Positions 48,318 through 57,314 of a DNA stretch of 64,000 nucleotides are shown here, piece after piece; the first letter of the stretch is position 1, and every line of letters begins with the position of its first letter. Location: positions 620,001 to 684,000 of the forward strand of contig NZ_JACCBV010000001.1 of assembly GCF_013409785.1 (NCBI RefSeq), in the 5' to 3' direction. The notes under the pieces were generated by a model. The model was not told where the DNA came from, searched no databases, and saw nothing but the letters and a program-made list of their open reading frames with translations. The position numbers were made by a program, and so were the translations under genes. This stretch comes from Microbacterium immunditiarum. Lineage in GTDB: Bacteria; Actinomycetota; Actinomycetes; Actinomycetales; Microbacteriaceae.

Positions 48318-49391
48318 ATGAGTACGCGCCGGGCAACGATCGCCGACGTCGCGCGCGAGGCAGGGGTCTCGCCGTCGACGGCCTCGGTCGTGTTCAGCGG
48401 GAAGACCCCGGTGTCGGATGCCACGCGCAAGCGCGTCCTGGCCGCGGCAGCCGCGCTCGGCTACACGGGTCCCGACCCGCGTGCGGCGTCTCTGCGACTC
48501 GGCCGGTCGGGCATCGTCGGGGTCGTGTTCGAAGAGCACCTCGGCACGGCGTTCCTCGACCCGGTGAAGACGCTCATGATGGACGGCCTCGCCGACGCGG
48601 TCGCCCCGATGGGCGCGGGACTGCTCCTCCTGCGCGATCGCGACTCGTGGAGCAGGGAGGGCGCGGCGCCGTCGCTCACGACCGCTCCGCTCGACGCCGC
48701 GGTGCTCATCGGATGCAGCGGGCTCCTGCGCGAGTCGCTCGACACCGTCCGCGCGCGGGGCATCCCGGTGGTCGTCGTCGAGGGAGATGCCGGTGAAGGC
48801 ATCCCCCGCATCGAACTCGACAACCGCGAAGCTCAGCGGCAGGCGGCGAGCCATCTTCGGATGCTCGGGCACACGCGCGTGGCGACGGTGACGCTCGCGC
48901 CGCGATCCGGCTGGGCCCGCGGATGGCTCACCTCCGACGACGAGGGAGACATCACGATCGAGGTGACGCGCGACCGGTTGGCGGGCGTGCGGGACGTGTA
49001 TCCGGATGCCCCGGCGTTCGCCGCCGCGGGCAGCTTCATCGATGAGGGACTCGCCGCAGGTCGCCAGGTGTTCGCGGATGCGGCGACCCGGCCGACGGCG
49101 GTCGTCGCGCAGAGCGACCTGCTCGCCGCGGGGGTCATCCGGGCGGCGGAGGAGGCGGGTCTGCGGATCCCGGAGGACGTGAGCGTCACCGGGTTCGACG
49201 GGATCGTCGTCGACGGGCTCGCGCCGTACGAGCTCACCACGCTCGTGCAGCCCGCGACCGAGAAGGGCCGGGCGGCGGGCGCTGCGGTCGCGGCGATGCT
49301 CCGCGGCGAGCCCGCCGCGTCGATCCGGTTCACGTGCGAGTTCCACGAGGGGAACACGACAGGGCCCGCGCCGGACGAACTCGGTCGCTGA
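48318..49391 (+). CDS. LacI-family transcriptional regulator
   Basis: 357 residues. N-terminal helix-turn-helix (ATIADVAREAGVSPSTASVVF), hinge, then a periplasmic-binding-protein-like sensor domain with the SDLLAAGVIRAAEEAGLRIPEDVSVTGFDG region. ATG 48318 (MSTRRATIADV). It probably represses the divergent MFS gene and itself through the palindrome between them. Its stop codon lies inside repeat family B. Confidence 0.93.
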   Translation: MSTRRATIADVAREAGVSPSTASVVFSGKTPVSDATRKRVLAAAAALGYTGPDPRAASLRLGRSGIVGVVFEEHLGTAFLDPVKTLMMDGLADAVAPMGAGLLLLRDRDSWSREGAAPSLTTAPLDAAVLIGCSGLLRESLDTVRARGIPVVVVEGDAGEGIPRIELDNREAQRQAASHLRMLGHTRVATVTLAPRSGWARGWLTSDDEGDITIEVTRDRLAGVRDVYPDAPAFAAAGSFIDEGLAAGRQVFADAATRPTAVVAQSDLLAAGVIRAAEEAGLRIPEDVSVTGFDGIVVDGLAPYELTTLVQPATEKGRAAGAAVAAMLRGEPAASIRFTCEFHEGNTTGPAPDELGR

Positions 49392-49448
49392 GCGAGCGCA
49401 GCGAGACGAAGCGCCCGCCGTACCGCACTTCGTCTCGCCGCTTCGCTC
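49383..49448. repeat. Dispersed GC-rich repeat (family B), copy 2 with inverted arm
   Basis: 49383-49414 matches 2835-2866 at 31 of 32 positions. 49425-49448 is an approximate inverted copy, so the whole forms a long hairpin at the lacI 3' end and may terminate its transcript. The lacI TGA is part of the repeat. Confidence 0.8.
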
Positions 49449-49579
49449 CTCGCGCGGGGTTCGATTCCGCTCCTCCCCAGTCATCAGTCGTTTCGACGCA
49501 CACGTAGAATGACTTCGACACCCCGACCGCCCCGCGCAGCTCTTCCGGTCGCGCCGCGATGTCTCACGAGGAGGCCCTG

Positions 49580-52507
49580 ATGCTGGCCTTTCTCGCGGCG
49601 TTCGCCCTCATCCCCCTCGCGATGCCCTGGCTGGCGGCCCGCATCGGAGCCCGGGCGTTCTTCGTGTCGGCGCTCGTCCCGGCGGCCGCGTTCGTGCACG
49701 CCGCGGCGCTGACGCCGACGGTCATGGCCGGTGACATTCCGTTCGAGGCATATCGCTGGATCCGGCCGCTCGGCATCGAGCTGTCGATGCGCATGGACAC
49801 GCTCGGCTGGGTGATGGCGCTCATCGTGACGGGCGTCGGCGCCCTCGTGATGCTCTACTGCCGCTGGTACTTCCGCGACAAGACCGACAACCTCGGGCAG
49901 TTCTCCGCCGTCCTCCTCGCGTTCGCGGGAGCGATGTACGGACTGGTGCTGACCGACGACCTCGTCGTTCTCGTGATGTTCTGGGAGGTCACGAGCGTCC
50001 TGTCGTACCTGCTCATCGGCTACTACAACCGGCGGGCCGCGAGCCGACGAGCCGCCCTGCAGGCGCTGCTCGTGACGACGCTCGGCGGCCTGGTCATGCT
50101 GATCGGCGTCGTGCTGCTCGTGGTCGACGCGGGCACGTCGAGCCTGTCGACGATCCTCGCCGAGGCGCCGACCGGGCCCGTAGTCGACGCGGCACTCGTG
50201 CTGATCCTCGTCGGCGCGCTGAGCAAGTCCGCGATCTTCCCCTTCCACTTCTGGCTGCCCGGCGCGATGGCGGCCCCCACGCCGGTGAGCGCCTACCTGC
50301 ACGCGGCCGCCATGGTGAAAGCGGGCATCTACCTCATCGCGCGGTTCGCGCCGGTGTTCGCCGTCTCCCCCGTGTGGCGGCCGGTCGTCATCTCGCTCGG
50401 CATCTTCACGATGCTGCTCGGCGGAATACAGGCGCTCCGCGAAGCCGACCTCAAGCGCATCCTCGCGTTCGGAACGGTGAGCCAGCTCGGTCTTCTCACG
50501 GTCGTGCTCGGCTACGGCATCCGCGATGTCGCCCTCGCCGGCCTCGCCCTGCTCGTCGCGCACGCCTTGTTCAAGTCCGCGCTGTTCCTCGTGGTCGGCG
50601 TGATCGACCGCCAGCTCTCGACCCGTGACATCGGCGAGCTCAGCGGGGTGGGGCGCCAGGCGCCCGTCATGGCGACCTTCTCGTTCCTGGCGGTCGCGTC
50701 GATGGCGGGCATCATCCCGACGATCGGGTTCGTCGCGAAAGAGGGAGCGCTCGCGTCGCTGCTCTACGAGGCCGGGAACGGTGCGGTGTGGGGCCTCGTC
50801 GCCGTCGTCGGCATCGCGCTCGGGTCCGCGCTGACGGCCGCGTACGGCATCCGCTTCCTGTGGGGCGCGTTCTGGACGAAGAAGGATGCCGCGGGCGATC
50901 CGCTGCCTGAGACCGAGTGGCCCGATCCACCGATCGGCTTCCTCGCCGCCCCCGTTCTGCTGTCGGCGCTCGGAGTCGTCGCGGGGCTTACGGCCACGCT
51001 CGTCGACCAGGTGCTCGCCCCGTACGCCGACACGGCGCCCGAGTCCTCGACGGGGGTCGTGGTACCGGAGCATCCGGCTCACCTCGCCCTCTGGCACGGA
51101 CTCGAGCCCGCCCTGTGGATCTCGCTCGCGACCCTCGTCGTGGGCGCGGGGATCTTCTGGGTCACGGTTGCGACCCGGTGGACGAAGCGGATGCTGCCCT
51201 TCACCGCACCCGACGTGTACAACCTCGTCCTTCGCGGGATCGCGCGCGCGTCCGTCATCACGACGAGCCTCACCCAGCGGGGCTCGCTCCCCGTCTACGT
51301 GGGCACGATCTTCGTCGTGTTCATCGCTGCGGAGGGAACCGCCCTCTTCGCCGGAGCCGACTGGCGCGCGGCGCTCGACGCGTATCAGACGCCCGTGCAG
51401 CTCGCGGTCGCCCCGGTGATGATCACGGCGGGGCTCATCGCGGTGCGCGCGCGCAAGCGGTACACGGGAGTCGTGCTCGTATCGGTCACGGGCATGGGCA
51501 TGGTCGTGCTCTTCGCGACGAGCGGCGCGCCCGACCTCGCCCTCACGCAGATCCTCGTCGAGACGGTGACGCTCGTCGCGTTCGCCCTCGTGCTGCGGCG
51601 GCTCCCGTCCCGGCTGGGCGAGCACAACGCGTCGGTCGCGCCGATCGCACGAGCGGTGCTCGGCGCGATGGTCGGAGCCATGATGGCGGTGGTCGCGGTC
51701 GTGGCGACCGCGTCACGCGTCGCGGAGCCGATCTCGGACGCGTTTCCGGAGCTCGCGTACGAACTGGGCCACGGACGCAACGTCGTCAACGTCGCCCTCG
51801 TCGACCTGCGCGGATGGGACACGATGGGCGAGCTCTCGGTGCTCATCCTGGCGGCGACCGGTGTCGCATCGCTCGTGTTCGTCACCCACCGTGCCGACAC
51901 GCTCTCGTTCACGGCGTCCCTTCCCAAGGGCGCGGCACGCTCGTTCCGCCCCCTCGTCGAGACGTCCGATGGCCTGCAGCAGCGGGGCGACGTGCGCGGC
52001 AGCGGCCGGATGGCGTGGCTCGTCGGCGGACAGCGGATCCGGCCCGAGAACCGCTCGCTCATGCTCGAGGTCATCGTTCGGGTCCTCTTCCACACGATCA
52101 TCGTCGTGTCGCTGTACGTGCTGTTCGCGGGGCACAATCTTCCCGGCGGGGGCTTTGCCGGCGGACTCGTCGCGGGCATGGCCCTCGTCATGCGGTACGT
52201 CGCCGGCGGCCGCTACGAGCTCGGGGCCGCCGCGCCCACCGACGCCGGTCGTCTCCTCGGAGCGGGCATGACGATCGCGGTCGGGTGCGCGATCGTGCCC
52301 CTGTTCTTCGGCGCGGCACCGCTCACGAGCGCGTTCTTCGAGATCGAGGTGCCCGTCCTCGGGCACTTGGAGTTCGTCACGTCCACGATCTTCGACATCG
52401 GCGTCTACCTCGTCGTCATCGGGCTCGTGCTCGACGTGCTACGCAGCCTCGGCGCCGAGGTCGACCGCCAGGCCGGCGAGACACGCTCGACGGAGGTCGC
52501 CGCATGA
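49580..52507 (+). CDS. mrpA: Na+/H+ antiporter subunit A, fused A-B form
   Basis: 975 residues. The NADH-quinone-oxidoreductase-L-like core (EVTSVLSYLLIGYYNRRA; HAAAMVKAGIYLIARF) is followed by the MrpA C-terminal region and a complete MrpB/MnhB domain (LPGGGFAGGLVAG) at about 835-960. MrpA carries protons/Na+ across the membrane. ATG 49580 is chosen because GAGGAGG lies 5 bp upstream; ATG 49559 is weaker. Overlaps mrpC by 4 bp. Confidence 0.95.
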   Translation: MLAFLAAFALIPLAMPWLAARIGARAFFVSALVPAAAFVHAAALTPTVMAGDIPFEAYRWIRPLGIELSMRMDTLGWVMALIVTGVGALVMLYCRWYFRDKTDNLGQFSAVLLAFAGAMYGLVLTDDLVVLVMFWEVTSVLSYLLIGYYNRRAASRRAALQALLVTTLGGLVMLIGVVLLVVDAGTSSLSTILAEAPTGPVVDAALVLILVGALSKSAIFPFHFWLPGAMAAPTPVSAYLHAAAMVKAGIYLIARFAPVFAVSPVWRPVVISLGIFTMLLGGIQALREADLKRILAFGTVSQLGLLTVVLGYGIRDVALAGLALLVAHALFKSALFLVVGVIDRQLSTRDIGELSGVGRQAPVMATFSFLAVASMAGIIPTIGFVAKEGALASLLYEAGNGAVWGLVAVVGIALGSALTAAYGIRFLWGAFWTKKDAAGDPLPETEWPDPPIGFLAAPVLLSALGVVAGLTATLVDQVLAPYADTAPESSTGVVVPEHPAHLALWHGLEPALWISLATLVVGAGIFWVTVATRWTKRMLPFTAPDVYNLVLRGIARASVITTSLTQRGSLPVYVGTIFVVFIAAEGTALFAGADWRAALDAYQTPVQLAVAPVMITAGLIAVRARKRYTGVVLVSVTGMGMVVLFATSGAPDLALTQILVETVTLVAFALVLRRLPSRLGEHNASVAPIARAVLGAMVGAMMAVVAVVATASRVAEPISDAFPELAYELGHGRNVVNVALVDLRGWDTMGELSVLILAATGVASLVFVTHRADTLSFTASLPKGAARSFRPLVETSDGLQQRGDVRGSGRMAWLVGGQRIRPENRSLMLEVIVRVLFHTIIVVSLYVLFAGHNLPGGGFAGGLVAGMALVMRYVAGGRYELGAAAPTDAGRLLGAGMTIAVGCAIVPLFFGAAPLTSAFFEIEVPVLGHLEFVTSTIFDIGVYLVVIGLVLDVLRSLGAEVDRQAGETRSTEVAA

Positions 52508-53046
52508 GCGTGTCCCTGGTCCTCATCATCGTCATGGCGGTGCTGTTCGCGTGCGGTGTCTACGCGATGCTCGAGCGCAGCCTCACGCGTGTGCTCATCG
52601 GATTCCTGCTCCTCGGCAACGCGGCGAACCTGCTGCTGCTGATCGTCGCCGGTCAGCCGGGCATAGCCCCGTTCTTCGGCGCGGGACCGACCGATGAGAT
52701 GACGGACCCGCTCCCGCAGGCCCTCACCCTCACAGCCATCGTCATCACGTTCGCGGTCTCGGCCTTCCTCCTCGCGCTGATCTACCGCTCGTGGCAGCTC
52801 GGCCAGGCCGACACCGTCGAGGACGATGCCGAAGACGTCGCCGTGCGCGGCCGGGGCGCCGAGGAGGCGATGGACGAGGAGACCGAGATCGAAGACACCG
52901 ACGACGACGCCACGACGGACTTCGTCGGGGTCGACACCTCGCCGATCGTCGTCCTCCAGAGCCGCGATGTCTCCGGCATCCGCGACGACGCGCCGGTCGA
53001 CAAGCCGGTCAGGCCGAACCCGCCGAAGCGGGGTGATGACGAGTGA
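52504..53046 (+). CDS. mrpC: Na+/H+ antiporter subunit C with acidic tail
   Basis: 180 residues. The first ~105 match MrpC/NuoK: three helices, LIGFLLLGNAANLLLL and QALTLTAIVITFAVSAFLLAL. A ~75-residue Asp/Glu-rich tail follows (EDDAEDVAV, TEIEDTDDDATT), which is unusual; typical MrpC is ~113 residues. Coupled to mrpA and mrpD by ATGA/GTGA overlaps. Confidence 0.94.
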   Translation: MSVSLVLIIVMAVLFACGVYAMLERSLTRVLIGFLLLGNAANLLLLIVAGQPGIAPFFGAGPTDEMTDPLPQALTLTAIVITFAVSAFLLALIYRSWQLGQADTVEDDAEDVAVRGRGAEEAMDEETEIEDTDDDATTDFVGVDTSPIVVLQSRDVSGIRDDAPVDKPVRPNPPKRGDDE

Positions 53047-54599
53047 ACGCCCTCGTCCCGCTGCTCGTCACCCTTCCGCTCCTGGGCGCCGCGGTCGCAC
53101 TCATCGCCGGTCGTCACCGCCGCACGCAGGTCGTCGTCTCGATCGTGACGCTCACGCTGGTGTGCGCGATCGCGGCCGTGCTGCTCTACGCGGTCGACGT
53201 GGGCAACCAGCCCATCGCGGTGTCGGTCGGAGGCTGGCCGATCCCCTTCGGCATCGTGCTCTACGTCGACCGGCTCGCAGCATTGCTGGTCGTCGTCTCG
53301 AGCATCGTGCTGCTCGCGGTCCTCTTGTTCTCGGTCGGCCAGGGCGCCGCCGACGGCGACGACGAGACACCGGTGTCGATCTTCCACCCGTCGTACCTGA
53401 TCCTGTCGGCGGGCATCTTCAACGCGTTCATCGCGGGCGACCTGTTCAACCTGTACGTCGGGTTCGAGATCCTGCTGGTCGCGTCGTACGTGCTCATCAC
53501 GCTGGGCGGCACCGAGTCCCGCATCCGAACCGGCGTCGTCTACATCGTCGTGTCGCTTGTCTCGTCGGTGCTGTTCCTCGCCGCCATCGCGATGATCTAC
53601 GGCGCGCTCGGCACGGTGAACATGGTTCAGCTGTCGCAGCGGATCGGAGAGCTTCCGCAAGAGACGCAGCTCGTCCTGCACCTCATGCTGCTGCTCGCCT
53701 TCAGCATCAAGGCGGCCGTGTTCCCGCTGTCGTTCTGGCTGCCCGACTCGTACCCGACCGCGCCCGCGCCCGTCACCGCGGTGTTCGCGGGCTTGCTGAC
53801 GAAGGTCGGCGTCTACGCGATCATCCGCACCGAGACGCAGCTCTTCCTCTACAACGACGTCAACACGGTCCTCCTGATCGCGGCGCTGCTCACGATGATC
53901 GTCGGCGTGCTCGGCGCCGTCGCGCAGGCGGAGCTGAAACGGATCCTGTCGTTCACGCTCGTGAGCCACATCGGCTACATGATCTTCGGGCTGGCGATAG
54001 CGACACCGGATGCGATCGGCGCGACGATCTATTACATGGTCCACCACATCGTGGTGCAGACGACGCTGTTCCTCGCGGTCGGGCTGGTGGAGCGCCGCGC
54101 GGGCAGTACGTCGATCCTGCGCGTGAAGGGCCTGATGCGTGCGGCGCCGGTGATCGCCGTGCTCTACTTCATCCCTGCGGTGAACCTGGGCGGGCTGCCC
54201 CCGTTCTCGGGCTTCATCGGCAAGTTCGCCCTGTTCGACGCCGCCGTCGAGGTCGGCACTCCGCTCATGATGGTGCTCATCGTCGCGGGGATCGTCACGA
54301 GCCTGCTGACGCTGTACGCCCTCATGCGAGCGTGGAACCTCTCGTTCTGGCGCGAAGAGGACGACTCGGCCGAGACCGAGGCCCGCATCGAGTACCTCGG
54401 CGCGGCGCCCGCCGCCGGCATCCAGACCGAGCGCCGTGTGATCCCGCGCATCATGACCGCCGCGACCGCGGGCATGGTCGCCGCGACGGTCGCCCTCACC
54501 GTGTTCGCCGGACCGCTGTACGACGTGTGCGCCCGCATCGGCGCCGCCCTGCTCGAACCCATCACGCTTGTCCAGGTGGAGGAGGACGTGCAGCCATGA
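53043..54599 (+). CDS. mrpD: Na+/H+ antiporter subunit D
   Basis: 518 residues, 14 predicted helices. NuoM/N-like core with conserved FEILLVASYVLITLGG, LAFSIKAAVFPLSFWLPDSYPTAP and the LSFTLVSHIGYMIFG helix. Ion-translocating subunit. GTG start overlapping mrpC; overlaps mrpE by 4 bp. Confidence 0.95.
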   Translation: MNALVPLLVTLPLLGAAVALIAGRHRRTQVVVSIVTLTLVCAIAAVLLYAVDVGNQPIAVSVGGWPIPFGIVLYVDRLAALLVVVSSIVLLAVLLFSVGQGAADGDDETPVSIFHPSYLILSAGIFNAFIAGDLFNLYVGFEILLVASYVLITLGGTESRIRTGVVYIVVSLVSSVLFLAAIAMIYGALGTVNMVQLSQRIGELPQETQLVLHLMLLLAFSIKAAVFPLSFWLPDSYPTAPAPVTAVFAGLLTKVGVYAIIRTETQLFLYNDVNTVLLIAALLTMIVGVLGAVAQAELKRILSFTLVSHIGYMIFGLAIATPDAIGATIYYMVHHIVVQTTLFLAVGLVERRAGSTSILRVKGLMRAAPVIAVLYFIPAVNLGGLPPFSGFIGKFALFDAAVEVGTPLMMVLIVAGIVTSLLTLYALMRAWNLSFWREEDDSAETEARIEYLGAAPAAGIQTERRVIPRIMTAATAGMVAATVALTVFAGPLYDVCARIGAALLEPITLVQVEEDVQP

Positions 54600-55189
54600 C
54601 GACGATGCCGGATGCCACGACCCCCGCCCGCGCGAAGGGCCTGCTCACCCAGATGTGGCGGCAACTGCCGTTCTTCCTGTGGCTCATCGCGCTGTGGATG
54701 CTGCTGTGGGGCCAGATCACGGTCCTCTCGTTCGTGACGGGCCTCATCGCGGCGCTGTTCGTCACGCGCGTGTTCCGCCTGCCGCCTGTCGAGCTCTCCG
54801 GACGCGTCAACCTCTGGTACGGGCTCGTGTTCGTCGTCACTTTCCTCGCCGCGGTGGTGCGCGGTGCGCTGTCGGTCTCCTGGCTCGTGCTCGATCCGCG
54901 CCGGCAGCCCGGGACGGCGATCATCGCCGTCCCGATGCGCACCGACGACGACCTCATCCAGACTCACACGGGCGTGACCGCCTCCCTCATCCCCGGATCG
55001 CTCGTCGTCGAGGCGGACCGCGACCGGCGCATCCTCTACCTGCACGTGATCGGTGTGCGCACGAAGGCCGACGTCGAGGCTCAGCGCGCGGGGGTGCAGC
55101 GCTGGGAGGAGCGCATCGTGCGAGCCGTCGGCTCCCGAGCGCAGTTCGAGAGATTGCGCGCCAACCCGACGGAAGGTCGACCCGCATGA
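54596..55189 (+). CDS. mrpE: Na+/H+ antiporter subunit E
   Basis: 197 residues. Two or three helices (FFLWLIALWMLLWGQ, LSFVTGLIAALFVTRVF, YGLVFVVTFLAAVVRG) and the MrpE motif TGVTASLIPGSLVVE. Accessory subunit. Fourth gene of the operon; overlaps mrpF. Confidence 0.93.
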   Translation: MTTMPDATTPARAKGLLTQMWRQLPFFLWLIALWMLLWGQITVLSFVTGLIAALFVTRVFRLPPVELSGRVNLWYGLVFVVTFLAAVVRGALSVSWLVLDPRRQPGTAIIAVPMRTDDDLIQTHTGVTASLIPGSLVVEADRDRRILYLHVIGVRTKADVEAQRAGVQRWEERIVRAVGSRAQFERLRANPTEGRPA

Positions 55190-55455
55190 GCGTCCTCCTG
55201 ATCGTCGTCTACGTCGTGTTCGCGGTGGCCGCGCTCCTGACTCTGTGGCGGATCGTCGTGGGCCCTTCGATCCTGGATCGGGCCGTGGCATCCGATGTCC
55301 TCCTCACCGAGCTGATGTGCGTGCTCGGCGCCGAGATGGCGATCAACCACCACACGCGCACGCTGCCGGTGCTGCTGATCATCGCGGCCGTCGGCGTGTT
55401 CGGCTCTATCTCGATCGCGCGGTTCGTCGCGAGGAGGGACACGACCGAACGATGA
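55186..55455 (+). CDS. mrpF: Na+/H+ antiporter subunit F
   Basis: 89 residues, three helices, with the MrpF pattern RIVVGPSILDRAVASDVL. Small membrane subunit. Overlaps mrpG by 4 bp. Confidence 0.93.
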   Translation: MSVLLIVVYVVFAVAALLTLWRIVVGPSILDRAVASDVLLTELMCVLGAEMAINHHTRTLPVLLIIAAVGVFGSISIARFVARRDTTER

Positions 55456-55853
55456 ACGCCGTGCTGACATCCGCCGCCGTCGACACCACGATGGCGCCCG
55501 ACGCCTGGATCGACCTCGTCGCGCTCGTGCTGATCCTGGGCGGGGCGCTGCTCTGCCTCACCGCGGCGATCGGCGTGCTCCGATTCCGCGACGTGGCGAC
55601 GCGACTGCACGCGGCGACCAAGCCGCAGGTGCTCGGCCTGATCCTCATCTGCCTCGCGATCGCGCTGGCGCTGCGTTCGTGGGAGACGGTGGCCTTCCTC
55701 GTGCCGGTCGTCCTGATACAGCTGGCGACCGCGCCGCTGTCGGCGCACATGGTGGGCCGCCAGGCCTACCGCAACGGCTCGCTCGACGAGCGGTCGCTCC
55801 TGGTCGACGAGCTCGCCGAGTCCCGGCAGACGCCGCCCGCCGCGGGCGGCTGA
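55452..55853 (+). CDS. mrpG: Na+/H+ antiporter subunit G
   Basis: 133 residues, three helices. MrpG/PhaG signature: GVLRFRDVATRLHAATKPQVLGL and the final QLATAPLSAHMVGRQAYR. Last gene of the mrpA-G operon. Repeat R2 begins 45 bp downstream. Confidence 0.94.
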   Translation: MNAVLTSAAVDTTMAPDAWIDLVALVLILGGALLCLTAAIGVLRFRDVATRLHAATKPQVLGLILICLAIALALRSWETVAFLVPVVLIQLATAPLSAHMVGRQAYRNGSLDERSLLVDELAESRQTPPAAGG

Positions 55854-55898
55854 TACCCGCTGGCGCCGCCCACCGCCCGTGCCGGCCGGCGAGACCGT

Positions 55899-55955
55899 CG
55901 AGATTGCGCAAAACGCTGCCCGCGGTGGCATCCGGCGGTGATTCGTGCGATCTCG
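55899..55955. repeat. 57-bp palindromic repeat (family A), copy R2
   Basis: Arms CGAGATTGCGCAAA (55899-55912) and TTCGTGCGATCTCG (55942-55955). The centre contains GCATCCGG as in R1 and R4. Same total length as R1. Confidence 0.85.
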
Positions 55956-56018
55956 GCGCCGTGGCCCGTCCCCCGGGACCTCAGCCGCCTCGGGACCCAC
56001 CCCGCCCGCAAGCCCCGC

Positions 56019-56075
56019 CGAGACTGCGCTTTCGACGGCCGCCGGCGCTGCCAAGGGGTCGTTTGCGCGATCTCG
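56019..56075. repeat. 57-bp palindromic repeat (family A), copy R3
   Basis: Arms CGAGACTGCGCTTT (56019-56032) and TTTGCGCGATCTCG (56062-56075), more degenerate. Same length and orientation, 63 bp after R2. Confidence 0.75.
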
Positions 56076-56178
56076 GCGATGGGTGGTGACTCCTGCACAG
56101 GGCGGCGCGCTGCGAGGAGCTTCCCCAGCGGCCGGGCCGCTGACCGCGTCAGGCCAGCGCGCCGATGAGCATCGACTG

Positions 56179-57114
56179 GTGATCGAGCTTCCACCGTGGA
56201 TGGACGGCGCCGCCTTCACCGTCGCCGAGGGCCGCGAGGCCGGATTGACGGATGCCGCGATGCGGCGCGCTGCGTTCGAGCGACCGTTCCACGGGGTGCG
56301 GGTCATCGGCGTCACGGGGCGCACGGGCGATCCGCTCGTCGACCGGTGTCGTGATCTGCGGGTGGTCCTCTCGAGTGGTGCGCTCTTCAGCCATGCGACT
56401 GCGGCGCGGCTGTGGCGGATGCCGTTGCCGTCGTGGCTCGACGAGGACGTGCACGTTCTCACCCCGGAGGCGGCACCTGTTCGACGCCCCGGCGTCATCG
56501 GATGGACTCGTGCAGGAGCGCCGCAGAGCGCCGAGCTGGAGTGCGGGCTGCCGGTGACGACACCTGCAGACACCTGGGCTTCACTCGCGACGATGGCTCG
56601 GGCCAAAGGAGGAAGTGTCACACGCGAGTGGCTGGTCGCGATCGGTGACTTCCTGATCTCGGGTCGCCGCACGCGGTACGGCCGTGAACCCGCGCTCGCT
56701 TCGATCGAGGACCTCGCCGACGCCGTGGCGCGGCACGGATCCCGCCGAGGTGCCGTGAAGCTGGCGTGGGCGCTCGCGCGGGTGCGCGCGCCCGTGGATT
56801 CGCCGCCCGAGACGTTCCTGCGACTCGGGCTGGTCGCCGCCCGCCTGCCCGAGCCCGAGGTGCAGCCCGCGATTCGGACGGCGGCGGGCGAGCGGCATCC
56901 GGATCTCGCCTACGTCGGCGCTCGCCTCCTGATCGAGTACCTCGGAGACGTGCATCGCGCGGATCCGCGGACTTGGCGCTCCGATCTCACCCGAGTCCAG
57001 CTGTTCGAGGACGCCGGCTACCGGGTGATGCTCGCCGGAGCCGATGAACTCACACTCGAAGGCCTTCCGGCTTTCGCCGCGCGCGTGCGCCGGGCGCTCC
57101 GTGGCCGAAGGTAA
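56179..57114 (+). CDS. Putative DUF559/AbiEi-like protein
   Basis: 311 residues. The N-terminal ~90 residues resemble the winged-helix part of actinobacterial AbiEi-type proteins (FTVAEGREAGLTDAAMRRAAFERPFHGVRV). The C-terminal third looks like a DUF559/Vsr-type nuclease fold: Glu in PPETFLRLGL, the ARLPEPEVQ segment, Asp in HPDLAYVG, and ARLLIEYLGDVH. Start GTG 56179, or ATG 56200. Two family A palindromes lie on each side (R2, R3 before; R4, R5 after). I infer the family from pattern only; nuclease activity is not established. Confidence 0.65.
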   Translation: MIELPPWMDGAAFTVAEGREAGLTDAAMRRAAFERPFHGVRVIGVTGRTGDPLVDRCRDLRVVLSSGALFSHATAARLWRMPLPSWLDEDVHVLTPEAAPVRRPGVIGWTRAGAPQSAELECGLPVTTPADTWASLATMARAKGGSVTREWLVAIGDFLISGRRTRYGREPALASIEDLADAVARHGSRRGAVKLAWALARVRAPVDSPPETFLRLGLVAARLPEPEVQPAIRTAAGERHPDLAYVGARLLIEYLGDVHRADPRTWRSDLTRVQLFEDAGYRVMLAGADELTLEGLPAFAARVRRALRGRR

Positions 57115-57120
57115 ACCCGC

Positions 57121-57177
57121 CGAGATCGCACGAACTGTGGTCGGGAAGCGCATCCGGCCGCAATTCGCGCAATCTCG
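57121..57177. repeat. 57-bp palindromic repeat (family A), copy R4
   Basis: Arms CGAGATCGCACGAA (57121-57134) and TTCGCGCAATCTCG (57164-57177). Centre with GCATCCGG. It starts 6 bp after the stop codon of the preceding gene. Confidence 0.85.
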
Positions 57178-57224
57178 GCCAGGGTGGGTGGGCGCGGGCC
57201 GGGCCGGACCGGCGAAGGTCCCGC

Positions 57225-57284
57225 CGAGATCGCGCGAACTGCGGTCGTTTGGGGGGCTGGTGTCCGCGTTCAAGCGCAATCTCG
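57225..57284. repeat. 60-bp palindromic repeat (family A), copy R5
   Basis: Left arm CGAGATCGCGCGAA (57225-57238), right arm ends GCGCAATCTCG (57274-57284). The centre has diverged and is 3 bp longer. Confidence 0.75.
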
Positions 57285-57314
57285 GCGGGAGGTCGGGGCT
57301 TCTCCTTCGCAGCC

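Larger units (their letters stand above)
55854..56178. other. Intergenic region holding repeats R2 and R3
   Basis: 325 bp between mrpG and the DUF559-like gene. It holds two family A palindromes and otherwise nothing recognised; the open frames crossing it are Arg/Pro-rich. Confidence 0.7.

Noticed and set aside
49484..51625. 713-codon minus-strand frame opposite mrpA
   Set aside because: Charged, repetitive shadow sequence; mrpA on the plus strand has clear motifs and ribosome-binding site.
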